DNA from: Nitrospira sp. UBA2082
Lineage (GTDB): Bacteria; Nitrospirota; Nitrospiria; Nitrospirales; Nitrospiraceae
Direction of reading: 5' to 3'
DNA: 64,000 nt
Assembly (NCBI GenBank): GCA_002331335.1
Contig: DCZO01000014.1
Coordinates: forward strand, 168,825-232,824
The translations under genes were made by a program, and so were the position numbers. The notes beneath the pieces are model-generated. The model saw only the letters and a program-made list of their open reading frames with translations. It was not told where the DNA came from and searched no databases. How positions within the stretch are numbered: the stretch's first letter is position 1; the number at the start of each line of letters is the position of its first letter. This document shows, piece after piece, positions 1-11,162 of the stretch.

Positions 1-915
1 GACGGGCTCCTGACCTTAAAACATCTTCCCGCCTCCATCGTCATCGTCGGAGGCGGGGTCATCGGCACAGAGTACGCCTCCATGCTCGCCGCACTGGGAG
101 TTCCCACAACTCTCATCGACAAACGCCCTCGTTTGTTAGAGTTTGCCGATGCCGAGATCATCGACAGGCTCCAGCACCAGATGAAAGAACTGGGCGTCAT
201 CCTGTATCACGACGAAGAAGTCCTCTCGATCAAGAGGAGCCCAGACAATTCGATTGATGTCGGTTTGCAACACGCCAAGCCGATCCAGGCATCCACCCTC
301 ATGTATGCGATCGGCCGGGTTGGCGCGACCAAGGGGCTCAACCTGGAAGCGGCGGGATTGAAACCGGATGTTCGGGGTCGCCTGAGGGTGAACGAACACT
401 TTCAGACTGCGGTTCCGCATATCTATGCGGCCGGCGACGTCATCGGCTTTCCGGCCCTGGCCGCGACCTCAATGCAGCAAGGCCGCCACGCCGCCTGCGA
501 TGCCTTCGGCCATCCGGATCGCATCGACACGTCGTTATTGCCCTACGGCATTTACTCCATTCCGCAAATCTCCATGGTGGGACGGAACGAGCAAGAACTC
601 ACTCAAGCCGGGATTCCGTATGCAGTCGGCATCGCCCGCTACAAAGAAATCGCCCGTGGGCTGCTGATGGGCGACGAAACCGGCATGCTCAAGCTCTTGT
701 TTCACCGGCAGACGCATGAAGTACTCGGCGTCCATATCATCGGAGAAGGCGCGACGGAGCTGATCCATATCGGTCAGGCTATCATGGCGCATCGTAGTCG
801 TATCCACTATTTCATCGACACCGTCTTCAACTATCCGACGCTGGCAGAATGTTACAAAGTCGCCGCGCTGGACGGCATCAATCGCTTGCCAAGACCCTGG
901 GCGCCATACCAATAA
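1..915 (+). CDS. sthA: Soluble pyridine nucleotide transhydrogenase, 3' part
   Basis: The reading frame is open from base 1, so the 5' end lies outside the window; 304 residues remain. It begins just before a second Rossmann dinucleotide-binding motif (IVIVGGGVIGTEYAS) and continues through the GD motif (IYAAGDVIGFPALA) that binds FAD, then the dimerisation domain ending in FIDTVFNYPTLAECYKVAALDG. The family is the pyridine nucleotide-disulfide oxidoreductases. The C-terminal segment matches SthA/UdhA, which moves hydride between NADPH and NAD+ in the cytoplasm, rather than lipoamide dehydrogenase or glutathione reductase. The catalytic-disulfide region is not in the window, so its expected absence cannot be checked. 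The gene is convergent with tex, with about 150 bases between them and no obvious terminator. Confidence 0.85.
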   Translation, partial: DGLLTLKHLPASIVIVGGGVIGTEYASMLAALGVPTTLIDKRPRLLEFADAEIIDRLQHQMKELGVILYHDEEVLSIKRSPDNSIDVGLQHAKPIQASTLMYAIGRVGATKGLNLEAAGLKPDVRGRLRVNEHFQTAVPHIYAAGDVIGFPALAATSMQQGRHAACDAFGHPDRIDTSLLPYGIYSIPQISMVGRNEQELTQAGIPYAVGIARYKEIARGLLMGDETGMLKLLFHRQTHEVLGVHIIGEGATELIHIGQAIMAHRSRIHYFIDTVFNYPTLAECYKVAALDGINRLPRPWAPYQ

Positions 916-1067
916 TGTCGTGACGCGTCCCGCCAAACGTGTGGCTGTGGAAGCTGGCTGTTGAATCGAAACTCAGCACAAGTACCTCCAAACTAGCAAT
1001 TTCTAAAACCCTGGGCATGTCTATCTCGAAGCATCTCAGCTGACCGGAGTAAAACGGCCGCGTATCG

Positions 1068-3470
<2,403 letters not shown>

Positions 3471-3526
3471 CTGTCAATCATGCGGAGCATGCGTACCCAT
3501 TGTGGCATGTGGAAACCCCGCACCGC

Positions 3527-4963
3527 CTATCCGCCCGCGCTTCCCACCGGCCCTCCTGGTTCGGTCATGCGCCAGGGGTCGAGCAGCTCCGTAAGCTTCT
3601 TCTCCGGCAGGACTTTTTGCTCCTTGGCCACCTCGCGCACGGTCTTGCCGGACTTGTAGGCATCCTTGGCCAGTTTCGCCGCCGCTTCGTAGCCGATCGC
3701 CGGCGCCAGAGCCGTGCACATGGCCAGGCTCTCTTCGATGAGGCTCTTGCAGCGTTCTTCGTTCGCTTTGATGCCCTCGATACACTTCGCCGCAAAGTTG
3801 TTGGAGGCGGACGCGAGCAATTCAATCGACTGGAGCAGGTTATAGGCCATCACCGGCATCATGACGATCAGCTCGAAATTCGCTGCCTGCCCGCCCACCG
3901 TGACCGTCACATCGTTGCCGATGACCTGCGCGCAGACCATCGTGACGGACTCGGCGATGACCGGATTGACCTTCCCCGGCATAATGGAGGAGCCGGGCTG
4001 CGTTTCCGGCAAATTGATTTCGCCCAGACCGCAACGGGGGCCGGACCCCAGCCATCGGATGTCGTTGGCGATCTTCATCAGACTCACCGCGATGGTGCGC
4101 AATGCGCCGCTCGCTTCGACGAGCGCATCCTGGGCGGACTGCGCCTCGAAGTGATTCTTGGCCTCCTTGAACACACAGCCGGTCTCCTTCGAAATGACCG
4201 CCATGACTTTCGCTGAGAATTTCGGATGACAATTCAAACCTGTGCCAACGGCGGTTCCCCCAAGGGCCACTTCGCTCAAGGCTTCCTGCGCTCGCTTGAC
4301 CCGCTGAATGCCCAGCTCAATCTGGCGGGCATAGCCGCCGAATTCCTGCCCCAGCCGTACCGGCGTGGCATCTTGTAAATGCGTGCGGCCGATCTTGACG
4401 ACCTGGTCAAACTCCTTGGCCTTGCGATCCAAGGCTTTGCGCAAACGGGTCAAGGCCGGCAAGAGCTGTTGCTGCATCGTCTCGGACGCGGCGATGTGAA
4501 TGGCGGTGGGAATCACGTCGTTGCTCGATTGGCCGAGATTGACATGATCGTTGGGATGCACCAGTTTGCTGCCGCGCGCGCCGCCCAGCAGCTCCGTCGC
4601 GCGGTTGGAAATGACCTCGTTCGTGTTCATGTTCGTGGAGGTGCCTGAGCCGGTCTGAAAAATATCCACCGGGAACTCGGCGTCCAGCTTGCCCTCGACC
4701 ACTTCGGTCGCCGCCTGCTTGATCGCCTCGGCCGGCTTCTTCTCCAGCAGCCCCAGTGAATGATTCACGGTCGCAGCCGCCCGCTTGATCATGCCCATCG
4801 CCCGAATCACGGAGCGAGGCATGCGCAACGGACTAATGGGAAAATTCTCGATCGCGCGCGCAGTCTGCACCCCATAATAGGCGGCGGCGGGAACGGCCAA
4901 TTCGCCCATCGTATCCCGCTCGATTCGAGTCGTTGCTGAGGGCCTGGTCTGGTCTTGTGTCAT
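3527..4963 (-). CDS. fumC: Class II fumarate hydratase
   Basis: The product (478 residues from this start) hydrates fumarate to L-malate in the TCA cycle and needs no iron-sulfur cluster. The superfamily signature GSSIMPGKVNP is intact, as are the GSGTSTNMNTNEV substrate-binding segment and the TGLNCHPKF region. The frame can be extended to 5044, but those residues do not look like FumC. The ATG at 4963 starts MTQDQTRPSATTRIERDTMGE, the normal N-terminus, and has a GGAG element about 8 bases upstream. Citrate synthase and malic enzyme lie nearby on the same strand but are not cotranscribed with it: the Hsp20 terminator intervenes. Confidence 0.95.
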   Translation of the reverse strand: MTQDQTRPSATTRIERDTMGELAVPAAAYYGVQTARAIENFPISPLRMPRSVIRAMGMIKRAAATVNHSLGLLEKKPAEAIKQAATEVVEGKLDAEFPVDIFQTGSGTSTNMNTNEVISNRATELLGGARGSKLVHPNDHVNLGQSSNDVIPTAIHIAASETMQQQLLPALTRLRKALDRKAKEFDQVVKIGRTHLQDATPVRLGQEFGGYARQIELGIQRVKRAQEALSEVALGGTAVGTGLNCHPKFSAKVMAVISKETGCVFKEAKNHFEAQSAQDALVEASGALRTIAVSLMKIANDIRWLGSGPRCGLGEINLPETQPGSSIMPGKVNPVIAESVTMVCAQVIGNDVTVTVGGQAANFELIVMMPVMAYNLLQSIELLASASNNFAAKCIEGIKANEERCKSLIEESLAMCTALAPAIGYEAAAKLAKDAYKSGKTVREVAKEQKVLPEKKLTELLDPWRMTEPGGPVGSAGG

Positions 4964-5077
4964 ATGCCGTGCTCCATCTGTAAGAGGGGTCAATCGTTCG
5001 CGGGCGCCATGATAAACTCCAACCCCGTGCTTGCACAAGGGCAAGAAGCGACTGTACGTGATGTGGACTGGTGGGGA

Positions 5078-5109
5078 AAAACAAAAGGGCCCGCCGAGCG
5101 GCGGGCCCT
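5078..5109 (-). terminator. Intrinsic terminator of the Hsp20 gene
   Basis: A perfect 9-bp stem (GGGCCCGCC with GGCGGGCCC, positions 5087-5095 and 5100-5108) closes a GAGC loop, with one further A-T pair outside. Read on the minus strand, the stem is followed by TTTTGTTTTTCCCC. It sits 30 bases past the Hsp20 stop codon, which is the expected geometry for Rho-independent termination. Confidence 0.9.
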
Positions 5110-5138
5110 GTCCCTCGGAACCAACTGCTTAAGCCGGC

Positions 5139-5588
5139 TTATCCGACTTTGACCTCAATCGCTTTCGGTTTCACCTTTTCGGTCTTCGGGAGGTGCAGGT
5201 TCAAGACACCGTCTTTGTATTCGGCCTTGACGCCGCTTTCATCCACCGACTCCGGTAGCGTAAAACTCCGTACGAAACTTCCGTACGAGCGTTCGACTCG
5301 ATGGTACTTCTTGCCCTTCTCTTCTTTCTCCTGGTGGCGCGTCCCTTGGAGTGTCAGCACGCCGTCCTCCACCGTCACCTTGACATCTTCCTTCTTCACT
5401 TCAGGCAATTCCGCCTTGATGAGATATTCACCGTCGGTCTCGCTGATATCGACGGTCGGAACCCAGTCGGCAACTGTCAGTTGTTCCTTCCCCCCTGACG
5501 TACGCGAGGCAGAACGGGTAAACACACGGTTCAACCGATCGGACATGTCTTCCAGCTCACGAAACGGATCCCATCGTACGAGTGTCAT
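5139..5588 (-). CDS. Hsp20/alpha-crystallin family small heat-shock protein
   Basis: The protein has 149 residues. It starts with the bacterial class-A pattern MTLVRWDPFRELEDM and contains an alpha-crystallin domain from about residue 42 to 135 with the motif DGVLTLQGTR and the conserved GVLNLHLPK strand. A short charged C-terminal tail follows. The C-terminal I-X-I-type anchor appears as IEVKV. Small Hsps are ATP-independent holdases in the cytoplasm. A strong Shine-Dalgarno sequence (GGGAGG) lies a few bases before the ATG. The gene is monocistronic: it has its own candidate promoter upstream and an intrinsic terminator downstream. Confidence 0.95.
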   Translation of the reverse strand: MTLVRWDPFRELEDMSDRLNRVFTRSASRTSGGKEQLTVADWVPTVDISETDGEYLIKAELPEVKKEDVKVTVEDGVLTLQGTRHQEKEEKGKKYHRVERSYGSFVRSFTLPESVDESGVKAEYKDGVLNLHLPKTEKVKPKAIEVKVG

Positions 5589-5666
5589 AATAGACCTCCC
5601 TTATCATTGACTTGTCGCGTGTTTGTTTCGTTACTCGTGCTGCGCCGCGTCGCACTGTCTGGGAGG

Positions 5667-5694
5667 TAGATAAACCCGACGCCCGAGGAGTCAA
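5667..5694 (-). promoter_or_regulatory. Candidate promoter of the Hsp20 gene
   Basis: On the minus strand TTGACT (5694-5689) is followed after 16 bases by TATCTA (5672-5667), about 80 bases before the ATG. The -35 is good and the -10 is weak, so a heat-shock sigma factor is as likely as sigma-70. I saw no CIRCE-type inverted repeat. This is a motif match only. Confidence 0.4.
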
Positions 5695-5736
5695 GGGGTG
5701 TCGGAAGTCATGTGGGGGGGGGACAAGGCCGCGCGT

Positions 5737-6870
5737 TTACCGTCGATCGATCGGCACATAGGGCCGGTTGTGCTCACCGGAATAGATTTGATCCGGACGG
5801 AATAATTTGTTTTCCCGCAACTGCTCGAGCCAGTGAGCCAACCAGCCGGCCACCCGCGCCATCGCGAAGAGTGGCGTAAAGAGATCCGTGTCGATCCCCA
5901 TCTTGTCGTAGATGATGCCCGAGTAGAAATCGACATTGGGATAGATCCCCTTGCCCTTGAGCAGCACTCCCGCCGCCTGTTCGATCTGCAACGCCGTGCT
6001 GTAGAAGGGAGAGCTGCCGCATTCGGTAAAGAGGCGCTGACACAACCCTTGCAGCACCGTTGCCCGCGGGTCTTTCACTTTGTAGACGCGGTGGCCAAAC
6101 CCCATCAGCCGCTGTTTCGCGCGCAGCTTGTCTTCCACGTAGGCTTGGGCCCGCTCCGGCGAACCGATTTCTTTCAGCATCTGAACGACTTCCTCGTTGG
6201 CGCCGCCGTGCAACGGCCCTTTCAGCGCCCCGATCGACGAGGCCACAACCGTATAGGGATCGGCCAGCGTGGACGCGGTGACCAACCCGGCGAATGTCGA
6301 GGCATTCATCGTATGTTCGGCGTGCACAATCATACAGTCGTCGAACACCTCGCTCCAGAGAGGCCTCGGAACCGATTCCGTCAGCATGTAGAGAAAATTC
6401 TCGGAAAATCCGAGGTCGTCGCGAGGCGGGAGATACTCGTCGCCATGGCGGATGCGCGCCCAGGCCGCAACGATTGTGGGCAACTTGGCGACGAGGCGTA
6501 CTGCCGACCAATAGTTGTTCTCACCATCCTTCACCTCACGGCCCGGATAAAACATGCCCAACGCCGCCACCGCCGCCTGCAATGCATCCATCGGATGGCC
6601 CTGTTCGGGCAGACATTTGAGCAAATCCACGATACGAAATTTGATGCGCCGGTGATGGGTCACATCCGTGGTCCATCGTTGGAATTCTGCCGTCGACGGA
6701 AGATGCCCGAAGAGCAACAGATACGCCGTTTCAAGATACGAAGACTTCGCGCAGAGTTCCTCGACCCTGATGCCTCGGTACTCCAACACCCCTCGCTGTC
6801 CATCGACGTCGCTGATCGAAGAGGTCGCGGCAGGAACACCGGCAAGTCCGGGCATAAAATCATGGGGCAT
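5737..6870 (-). CDS. gltA: Citrate synthase
   Basis: The protein has 377 residues, the short single-domain type of citrate or 2-methylcitrate synthase. The oxaloacetate/CoA site residues are visible: the histidine in GPLHGGANEEV, the histidine and arginine in GFGHRVYKVKDPR, and the catalytic aspartate in NVDFYSGIIYDKMG. It condenses acetyl-CoA with oxaloacetate in the cytoplasm. No methylcitrate genes (prpB or prpD) are near, and fumC and malic enzyme are close, which favours citrate synthase. A GAGGT element about 7 bases upstream supports the ATG at 6870. Confidence 0.92.
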   Translation of the reverse strand: MPHDFMPGLAGVPAATSSISDVDGQRGVLEYRGIRVEELCAKSSYLETAYLLLFGHLPSTAEFQRWTTDVTHHRRIKFRIVDLLKCLPEQGHPMDALQAAVAALGMFYPGREVKDGENNYWSAVRLVAKLPTIVAAWARIRHGDEYLPPRDDLGFSENFLYMLTESVPRPLWSEVFDDCMIVHAEHTMNASTFAGLVTASTLADPYTVVASSIGALKGPLHGGANEEVVQMLKEIGSPERAQAYVEDKLRAKQRLMGFGHRVYKVKDPRATVLQGLCQRLFTECGSSPFYSTALQIEQAAGVLLKGKGIYPNVDFYSGIIYDKMGIDTDLFTPLFAMARVAGWLAHWLEQLRENKLFRPDQIYSGEHNRPYVPIDRR

Positions 6871-6990
6871 GGTCGCACCTCACAAGCGCTTGAGGATGGA
6901 TGGGGCGGCTCCCGCTTACCCTACCACGAATGAACTCAAATCGCTGCACCGTCCTTGAAATGGGCCCGTGCGCTTGGCATACTGCACTGG

Positions 6991-7178
6991 CCCGCAGTAT
7001 TCATGAACACTTCTGCTGCAATCGCCGATCCGCTGTTGCGACGATCCGGCGGACGGCGGGCTCGCCCCTCGGGCCCTCGACGTACTGCACAAGTACGCCT
7101 CGGGTCCTCCGGGCTCCGCGCGCCGGTCTCACGACGCGGCTTAGCGATTTCGCGACGAACTGTCATGAATACTGCGGG
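6991..7178. repeat. 188-bp imperfect palindromic element
   Basis: The ends are a perfect 16-bp inverted repeat: CCCGCAGTATTCATGA at 6991-7006 and its reverse complement at 7163-7178. The centre (7081-7097) is another inverted repeat, CGTACT-GCACA-AGTACG, near the midpoint. The arms between are partly complementary, so the whole stretch could fold into one long hairpin. It fills most of the 371-base gap between citrate synthase and the next gene. It has no coding capacity of its own and resembles a REP/MITE-like unit; I cannot tell from one copy whether it is mobile. Confidence 0.75.
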
Positions 7179-7241
7179 CTTGCGGTGATGCGACGCAGAC
7201 GATATGGTGCAGCAAATAGTTCCAGCCCCACGCGGTGCCTC

Positions 7242-7631
7242 ATGCGGGCAATCATCGCCATAGGCTGCCTCCTGGCATCGATCCTGTCGGTGACAGGGCC
7301 GAGTCCCTCCCTCGCCGAAGACGATGTGGTGGCATTCGCCGTGGTGAGCGAGCAGCCCAAAGACAAAACACGCATCGCGGCCAAGGTTGCGATTGAGGGG
7401 GCGGTGTCGGATATGAAACTACTGGCACCCGACCACATCCTGTCCAACCTGAGTTGGAAGAAACTGGAGATTTGTCACGCGATGAAGCTGGAGGGGCGAA
7501 TAGTCCAGGAGGGGTTTCGTGTCTCCTCTGTGCGGGTCATCGAAGGCGCCATGCTGCCGATGGCACTGCAGGGATACGCCGGCGATTGCCTGTTGAAAAA
7601 GGCGCTGGAGTTTGCTCCGTTTGTAGACTAG
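7242..7631 (+). CDS. Small exported protein of unknown function
   Basis: From the ATG at 7242 the product has 129 residues. It begins with a signal peptide (MRAIIAIGCLLASILSVTG, then a probable cut after PSLA). The mature part is about 105 residues, with two cysteines (ICHAMKL and GDCLLKKAL) that could form a periplasmic disulfide. An in-frame ATG at 7188 would add an RRRR-rich n-region. Neither start has a strong ribosome-binding site. The longer frame back to 6900 runs through the palindromic element and is not credible. I do not recognise the family. It overlaps the convergent zinc-ribbon gene by four bases. Confidence 0.6.
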   Translation: MRAIIAIGCLLASILSVTGPSPSLAEDDVVAFAVVSEQPKDKTRIAAKVAIEGAVSDMKLLAPDHILSNLSWKKLEICHAMKLEGRIVQEGFRVSSVRVIEGAMLPMALQGYAGDCLLKKALEFAPFVD

Positions 7632-7996
7632 CGACGACACTCCGGACAGCACGTCGGCTCCTGCTCCGCATCGGCTTCTTCCTGTGTCAGAGGAAACAGG
7701 ATCTCGCAAGCGCCGCAGCGGCGGATTTCAAAATAGGCGACGCCCTTGTCATCAATCTCGGTGGGGAGCAGGAGCTCAATCGGATCGTAGCCGGCAGTTC
7801 CGCCGTCATCGAACTTGACGAGCGCGATCCGATCGTTGAACACTTCGAACGCCGCCTCGTGCCCTTTACGATGGAGCAGGTGGCCGAGTACGAACACCGG
7901 CTGGCCCTTGCGTTTGATGCGGAGATCTTTCAGCGTATGTTGGGAGGCGGTGGCACAGGCGTAGTGACCTGATGAACTGGTTCCAGCCCACGGCAT
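7628..7996 (-). CDS. Hypothetical protein with C-terminal zinc-ribbon cysteines
   Basis: The protein has 122 residues and no membrane segment. The C-terminus holds CGAC and, about 25 residues later, CCPEC, a spacing typical of a zinc ribbon. The middle segment (HEAAFEVFNDRIALVKFDDGG) is predicted mixed alpha/beta. I do not recognise the family. Because the last four bases overlap the end of the convergent exported-protein gene, the two transcripts must overlap at their 3' ends. Confidence 0.6.
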   Translation of the reverse strand: MPWAGTSSSGHYACATASQHTLKDLRIKRKGQPVFVLGHLLHRKGHEAAFEVFNDRIALVKFDDGGTAGYDPIELLLPTEIDDKGVAYFEIRRCGACEILFPLTQEEADAEQEPTCCPECRR

Positions 7997-8093
7997 TGTT
8001 CGATCCTCGTTCGATTCTCGGCACAGTGTTGCATCGATCTATCACGACGTGAAAAATCGCGTCAAGACAACCTTCTTCATCAAAGGAGTTCCC

Positions 8094-8444
8094 ATGGCGG
8101 ACATCACGATCTATCAGAAACCGACGTGCAGCACCTGCCGCGAGGCGGTGCAACTCTTGAAGGAGAGCGGCACACCGTTTACCGCGATCAACTATTATGA
8201 ACAGCCCTTCACCACAGGGCAGCTGAAGAGCCTCTTGAAGAAGGCCGGATTGGCGCCGAAAGACGTGTTGCGGACGAAGGAAGATATCTACAAAGAGCTG
8301 GGCCTGGCGAAAACAACGATCTCGGATGATGAACTGATTGAGTTAATGGTCAAATATCCGGATCTCATTCAACGGCCGCTCGTGGAAAGGGGCGCGCAGG
8401 CGATGCTGGCCAGGCCGGCGGAGTCGATCAAGAAATTGCTGTAA
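8094..8444 (+). CDS. ArsC/Spx-family thioredoxin-fold reductase
   Basis: The product (116 residues) starts MADITIYQKPTCSTCREAVQ. Cys12 is the conserved N-terminal cysteine of the ArsC family, and Cys15 makes a CxxC pair. LVERGAQAMLARPAE near the end matches the C-terminal part of the fold. Family members reduce arsenate with glutathione or glutaredoxin, or act as Spx/YffB-like proteins of unclear substrate. No ars genes are nearby, so arsenate should not be assumed. The longer frame to 8049 is rejected because AAAGGAGTT lies just before the ATG at 8094. Confidence 0.85.
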   Translation: MADITIYQKPTCSTCREAVQLLKESGTPFTAINYYEQPFTTGQLKSLLKKAGLAPKDVLRTKEDIYKELGLAKTTISDDELIELMVKYPDLIQRPLVERGAQAMLARPAESIKKLL

Positions 8445-8452
8445 CGGCACGA

Positions 8453-9754
8453 TCACGGCTCGAACTCGCTGTACGCCACGATCCGCCCGGTAGCGTCAGA
8501 CAAGACCTTGTGGACATCGGCTGACACCGCGCCCCGTTTCACACGATTTCCCCCTTCCCCTTTCGCTTCATACAGCGCCCGGTACGCGGCTTTCGTGACC
8601 AACGCAAGTGACGACCGGGCCCCTCCCGATTCGGCCACACCGATGCTCACGGTCGCCGGTAAGGCCACATCACGGGATTTCGCCCTGGCCGCGCCTCCCC
8701 CTTCCCACACCCTGTCGCGCCCCCGCAGATAAAGTTGGGTCTCTTCCACCACCTTGCGGATCGCTCCCAGATCAACCAACGTCTCCGTTGCTGATTTCTT
8801 TGGAAACAGCACGGTGAACTCCTCACCAGCCAATCGGTGGACCTTTCCTACACCGGCCGCAGCCATGATCTTCGGCGCGATCTGCCGCAAGATCTGCTCG
8901 CTCACCGATTTCCCGTGCTGATTTCCGTATTGTTTGAGCTGGTCGATCCCGACGACGGCCAACACATACTTGTTCCCAAGACCGGCGACCGCTTGGTCGT
9001 AGGCGACCTTCCCCGGAACGCCCGTCAACTCGTCCCGGTAGATTTCCTGATGAGAGGCCTGCAGCAGCGTCACGAAGAGTATCAATCCGGCCGCCGAGAA
9101 GAAATTGGTCGGCATCCAGCCGTGGTGAAATCCTTGCACGGCGACGAACGAGGCGATCACGGTCCAGAAGATGCCGCTGTCGAGCGGATTTCTGTTCAGG
9201 GCGAATCGGATACCGATCAAGCAGACGGCGCCCGAGAATGCCAAGAGCGCCAGTTGAGGAAGCGCCGTCCAACTGGTGTTCAAGACCGGCAGAAGCGGCT
9301 GTTGTAACGAATGTGCGATCCAGGCCTGCCCCGGCTGAGCCAACCATAGCACCAGGACCGGCTGGATCAGAACTAACGGCAACCGCACGGCTCCACGCCA
9401 GGATGACATAGCCTCTTCCTTAATGAGAGAGAGTGCCATGAGATTCAGTGGCAACAGCAGGGCGAGGGCGGAGAACATCACATGATGGGCGGACTCCCCA
9501 GGCTGATCTGCCGGTGGGAGGAGGGCCAGTCCGCGGTCGGCTACGCTCAAGACGATTAACGACAGGATCAACCGGCTGCTGGAGAGATACCAGCCGAAGA
9601 ATAATCCGAAAGCCAGCACGACGAATGGAAACGCATGGACCGGCCCCTGCACCCACGGCGGCAGCCCGTGAGGACGCAACAATGCCATGGCGGCAAGAAA
9701 AATGAGTCCCCCGGGAACCAGGAAGTCGAACAGCGATTTTTTGAGTGAAGACAT
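8453..9754 (-). CDS. Membrane GGDEF-family protein with altered signature
   Basis: The protein has 433 residues. Six or seven hydrophobic segments fill residues 10-240 (for example FPFVVLAFGLFFGWYL and LPQLALLAFSGAVCLIGI). A GGDEF domain follows, beginning YRDELTGVPGKVAYDQ. The signature is RLAGEEF instead of RGGDEF/GGEEF, and the upstream region reads VVGIDQLKQYGNQHG: the metal Asp is kept, but the usual FK and ND are changed. Diguanylate cyclases make cyclic di-GMP; AGDEF-type variants can be active in some proteins, so activity is uncertain. No RxxD inhibitory site was identified. It stands alone between two convergently placed genes. Confidence 0.85.
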   Translation of the reverse strand: MSSLKKSLFDFLVPGGLIFLAAMALLRPHGLPPWVQGPVHAFPFVVLAFGLFFGWYLSSSRLILSLIVLSVADRGLALLPPADQPGESAHHVMFSALALLLPLNLMALSLIKEEAMSSWRGAVRLPLVLIQPVLVLWLAQPGQAWIAHSLQQPLLPVLNTSWTALPQLALLAFSGAVCLIGIRFALNRNPLDSGIFWTVIASFVAVQGFHHGWMPTNFFSAAGLILFVTLLQASHQEIYRDELTGVPGKVAYDQAVAGLGNKYVLAVVGIDQLKQYGNQHGKSVSEQILRQIAPKIMAAAGVGKVHRLAGEEFTVLFPKKSATETLVDLGAIRKVVEETQLYLRGRDRVWEGGGAARAKSRDVALPATVSIGVAESGGARSSLALVTKAAYRALYEAKGEGGNRVKRGAVSADVHKVLSDATGRIVAYSEFEP

Positions 9755-9958
9755 AGGGAACCGACGCCTACCCCACCATCAGATTCCAGGTTGGCAAAAG
9801 CGAGAACCGTACCAATCTTCACGGGCACCGTCACGATACCACGGGGAGAAACTTCACACATTCTCAACGGATTAGATACGCCTTCACGAGATGACAAAGA
9901 ATGACACTTGCGTCTGTCCCCTTTTGGACAGCGACAAGAAGGAAACGGTCGTAAAGGA

Positions 9959-11152
9959 TCAGGAGACTGAGGGGGACGCGCAGGCAATGGCCCCGGTCTT
10001 GGGATCAACCGACACGGCCAGTTTGCCATCGAGGACGTCCAGCAACAGCTGGCCCACGAAAACCCGTCGCCAGCCGCTCAGAAGCGGAAGATCTAAGGAT
10101 CCTCGGCCTGTCTTGGCATCGACCAATGCCTGGAGATCCGACGTCGTGGCCAACAGGGTGGGGGCAATATCGTGCTCAAAGGCACGCGCCTTGAGCACCG
10201 CCTGCAGCAATTCGACGAGACCGGTGAACTCCGGCTCGGGCTTCCGTTCTTTGGGAACCGACGGCCAGGCAGATGGCGGAAGCGCGAGCGCATGATGGAT
10301 CGTGCCCACGAGCGCCTCGCCGTTACGATCGACCTCCGATCCGTGCACACCCCGGACGGACCGGAGTTCCTGCACGCTGCGCGGGGGATGCCGGGCCAAT
10401 TGGAGCAGCACCTCGTCCCGCAGAACCCGGCCACGTGGGACGTTCCGCCGTTTGGCTTCTCCTTCACGCCAGGCCGCCAATGCTCGAAGGACGGCCAGCG
10501 ATTTCGGTTTGAGCTGATCCCACCCCCGCACTCGCTGATACCGTTCCTGCGGCTCCCCGCGTGTTTCGCCGACGGCGTCTTCCAAACGGGCAAACTCTTC
10601 CCCAATCCACTCCAGCCGGCCGAATTCGGAAAGGCGCGCCTGGAGATGGTCGTGGATCGCAAGGAGAAAGGTCACATCCTCAAGCGCATACGACAATTGA
10701 TCAGGAGACAGCGGTCTGGCACTCCAATTCGTGAACGTATGCGCCTTGTCCAATCGCTTCCCATGCACCCGTTGAACCAAGCTGGCATAGGCCACTTGTG
10801 GACCGTACCCAACCATCGCAGCGGCAATCTGCGTATCGAAAAATGGTTTGGGAATTCGACCGGCATGCACCGCAAAGAGATCCAGATCCTGCAGCCCGGC
10901 ATGCACGACTTTCTGCACCGCCGGATTACACACAATGTCCCACAGCGGCTCCAGTGACCCTCCATCCAACACGGCGGGAAAATCAATGACGGCGGCCGTC
11001 GAATCCGTCGCGATCTGAATCAGTTCAAGCCTCGGCACAAAACTGTCTTCGCCGACAAATTCAGTGTCGAGCGCCAGACGCGGGCTGTCTTTCAGCTCCG
11101 AGCAGAACTCATGCAGCGCCTGGCGGCTGGTAATGTAGTGTGGTCGCGTCAT
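9959..11152 (-). CDS. rnd: Ribonuclease D
   Basis: The product is a DEDDy 3'-5' exoribonuclease of about 397 residues that trims tRNA and other stable RNA. The catalytic acids are visible as DTEF near residue 31, the Asp in HAGLQDLDLF, and YALEDVTFL with the Tyr and Asp. An HRDC domain follows around residues 215-290 (LAVLRALAAWREGEAKRRN). An alternative GTG start one codon upstream exists at 11155. The gene is 10 bases downstream of the J-domain gene and is probably cotranscribed with it. A 6-bp hairpin (CTGTCC/GGACAG, 9914-9931) lies beyond the stop but lacks a U-tract. Confidence 0.92.
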   Translation of the reverse strand: MTRPHYITSRQALHEFCSELKDSPRLALDTEFVGEDSFVPRLELIQIATDSTAAVIDFPAVLDGGSLEPLWDIVCNPAVQKVVHAGLQDLDLFAVHAGRIPKPFFDTQIAAAMVGYGPQVAYASLVQRVHGKRLDKAHTFTNWSARPLSPDQLSYALEDVTFLLAIHDHLQARLSEFGRLEWIGEEFARLEDAVGETRGEPQERYQRVRGWDQLKPKSLAVLRALAAWREGEAKRRNVPRGRVLRDEVLLQLARHPPRSVQELRSVRGVHGSEVDRNGEALVGTIHHALALPPSAWPSVPKERKPEPEFTGLVELLQAVLKARAFEHDIAPTLLATTSDLQALVDAKTGRGSLDLPLLSGWRRVFVGQLLLDVLDGKLAVSVDPKTGAIACASPSVS

Positions 11153-11162
11153 CACAGCTGGG

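Noticed and set aside
5833..6933. Long open frame (366 codons) on the + strand opposite citrate synthase
   Set aside because: Arg/His-rich translation with no domain; it is the shadow of the strongly supported citrate synthase gene.
9914..9931. 6-bp hairpin downstream of rnd
   Set aside because: No U-rich tract on the minus strand and short stem; not enough to call a terminator.
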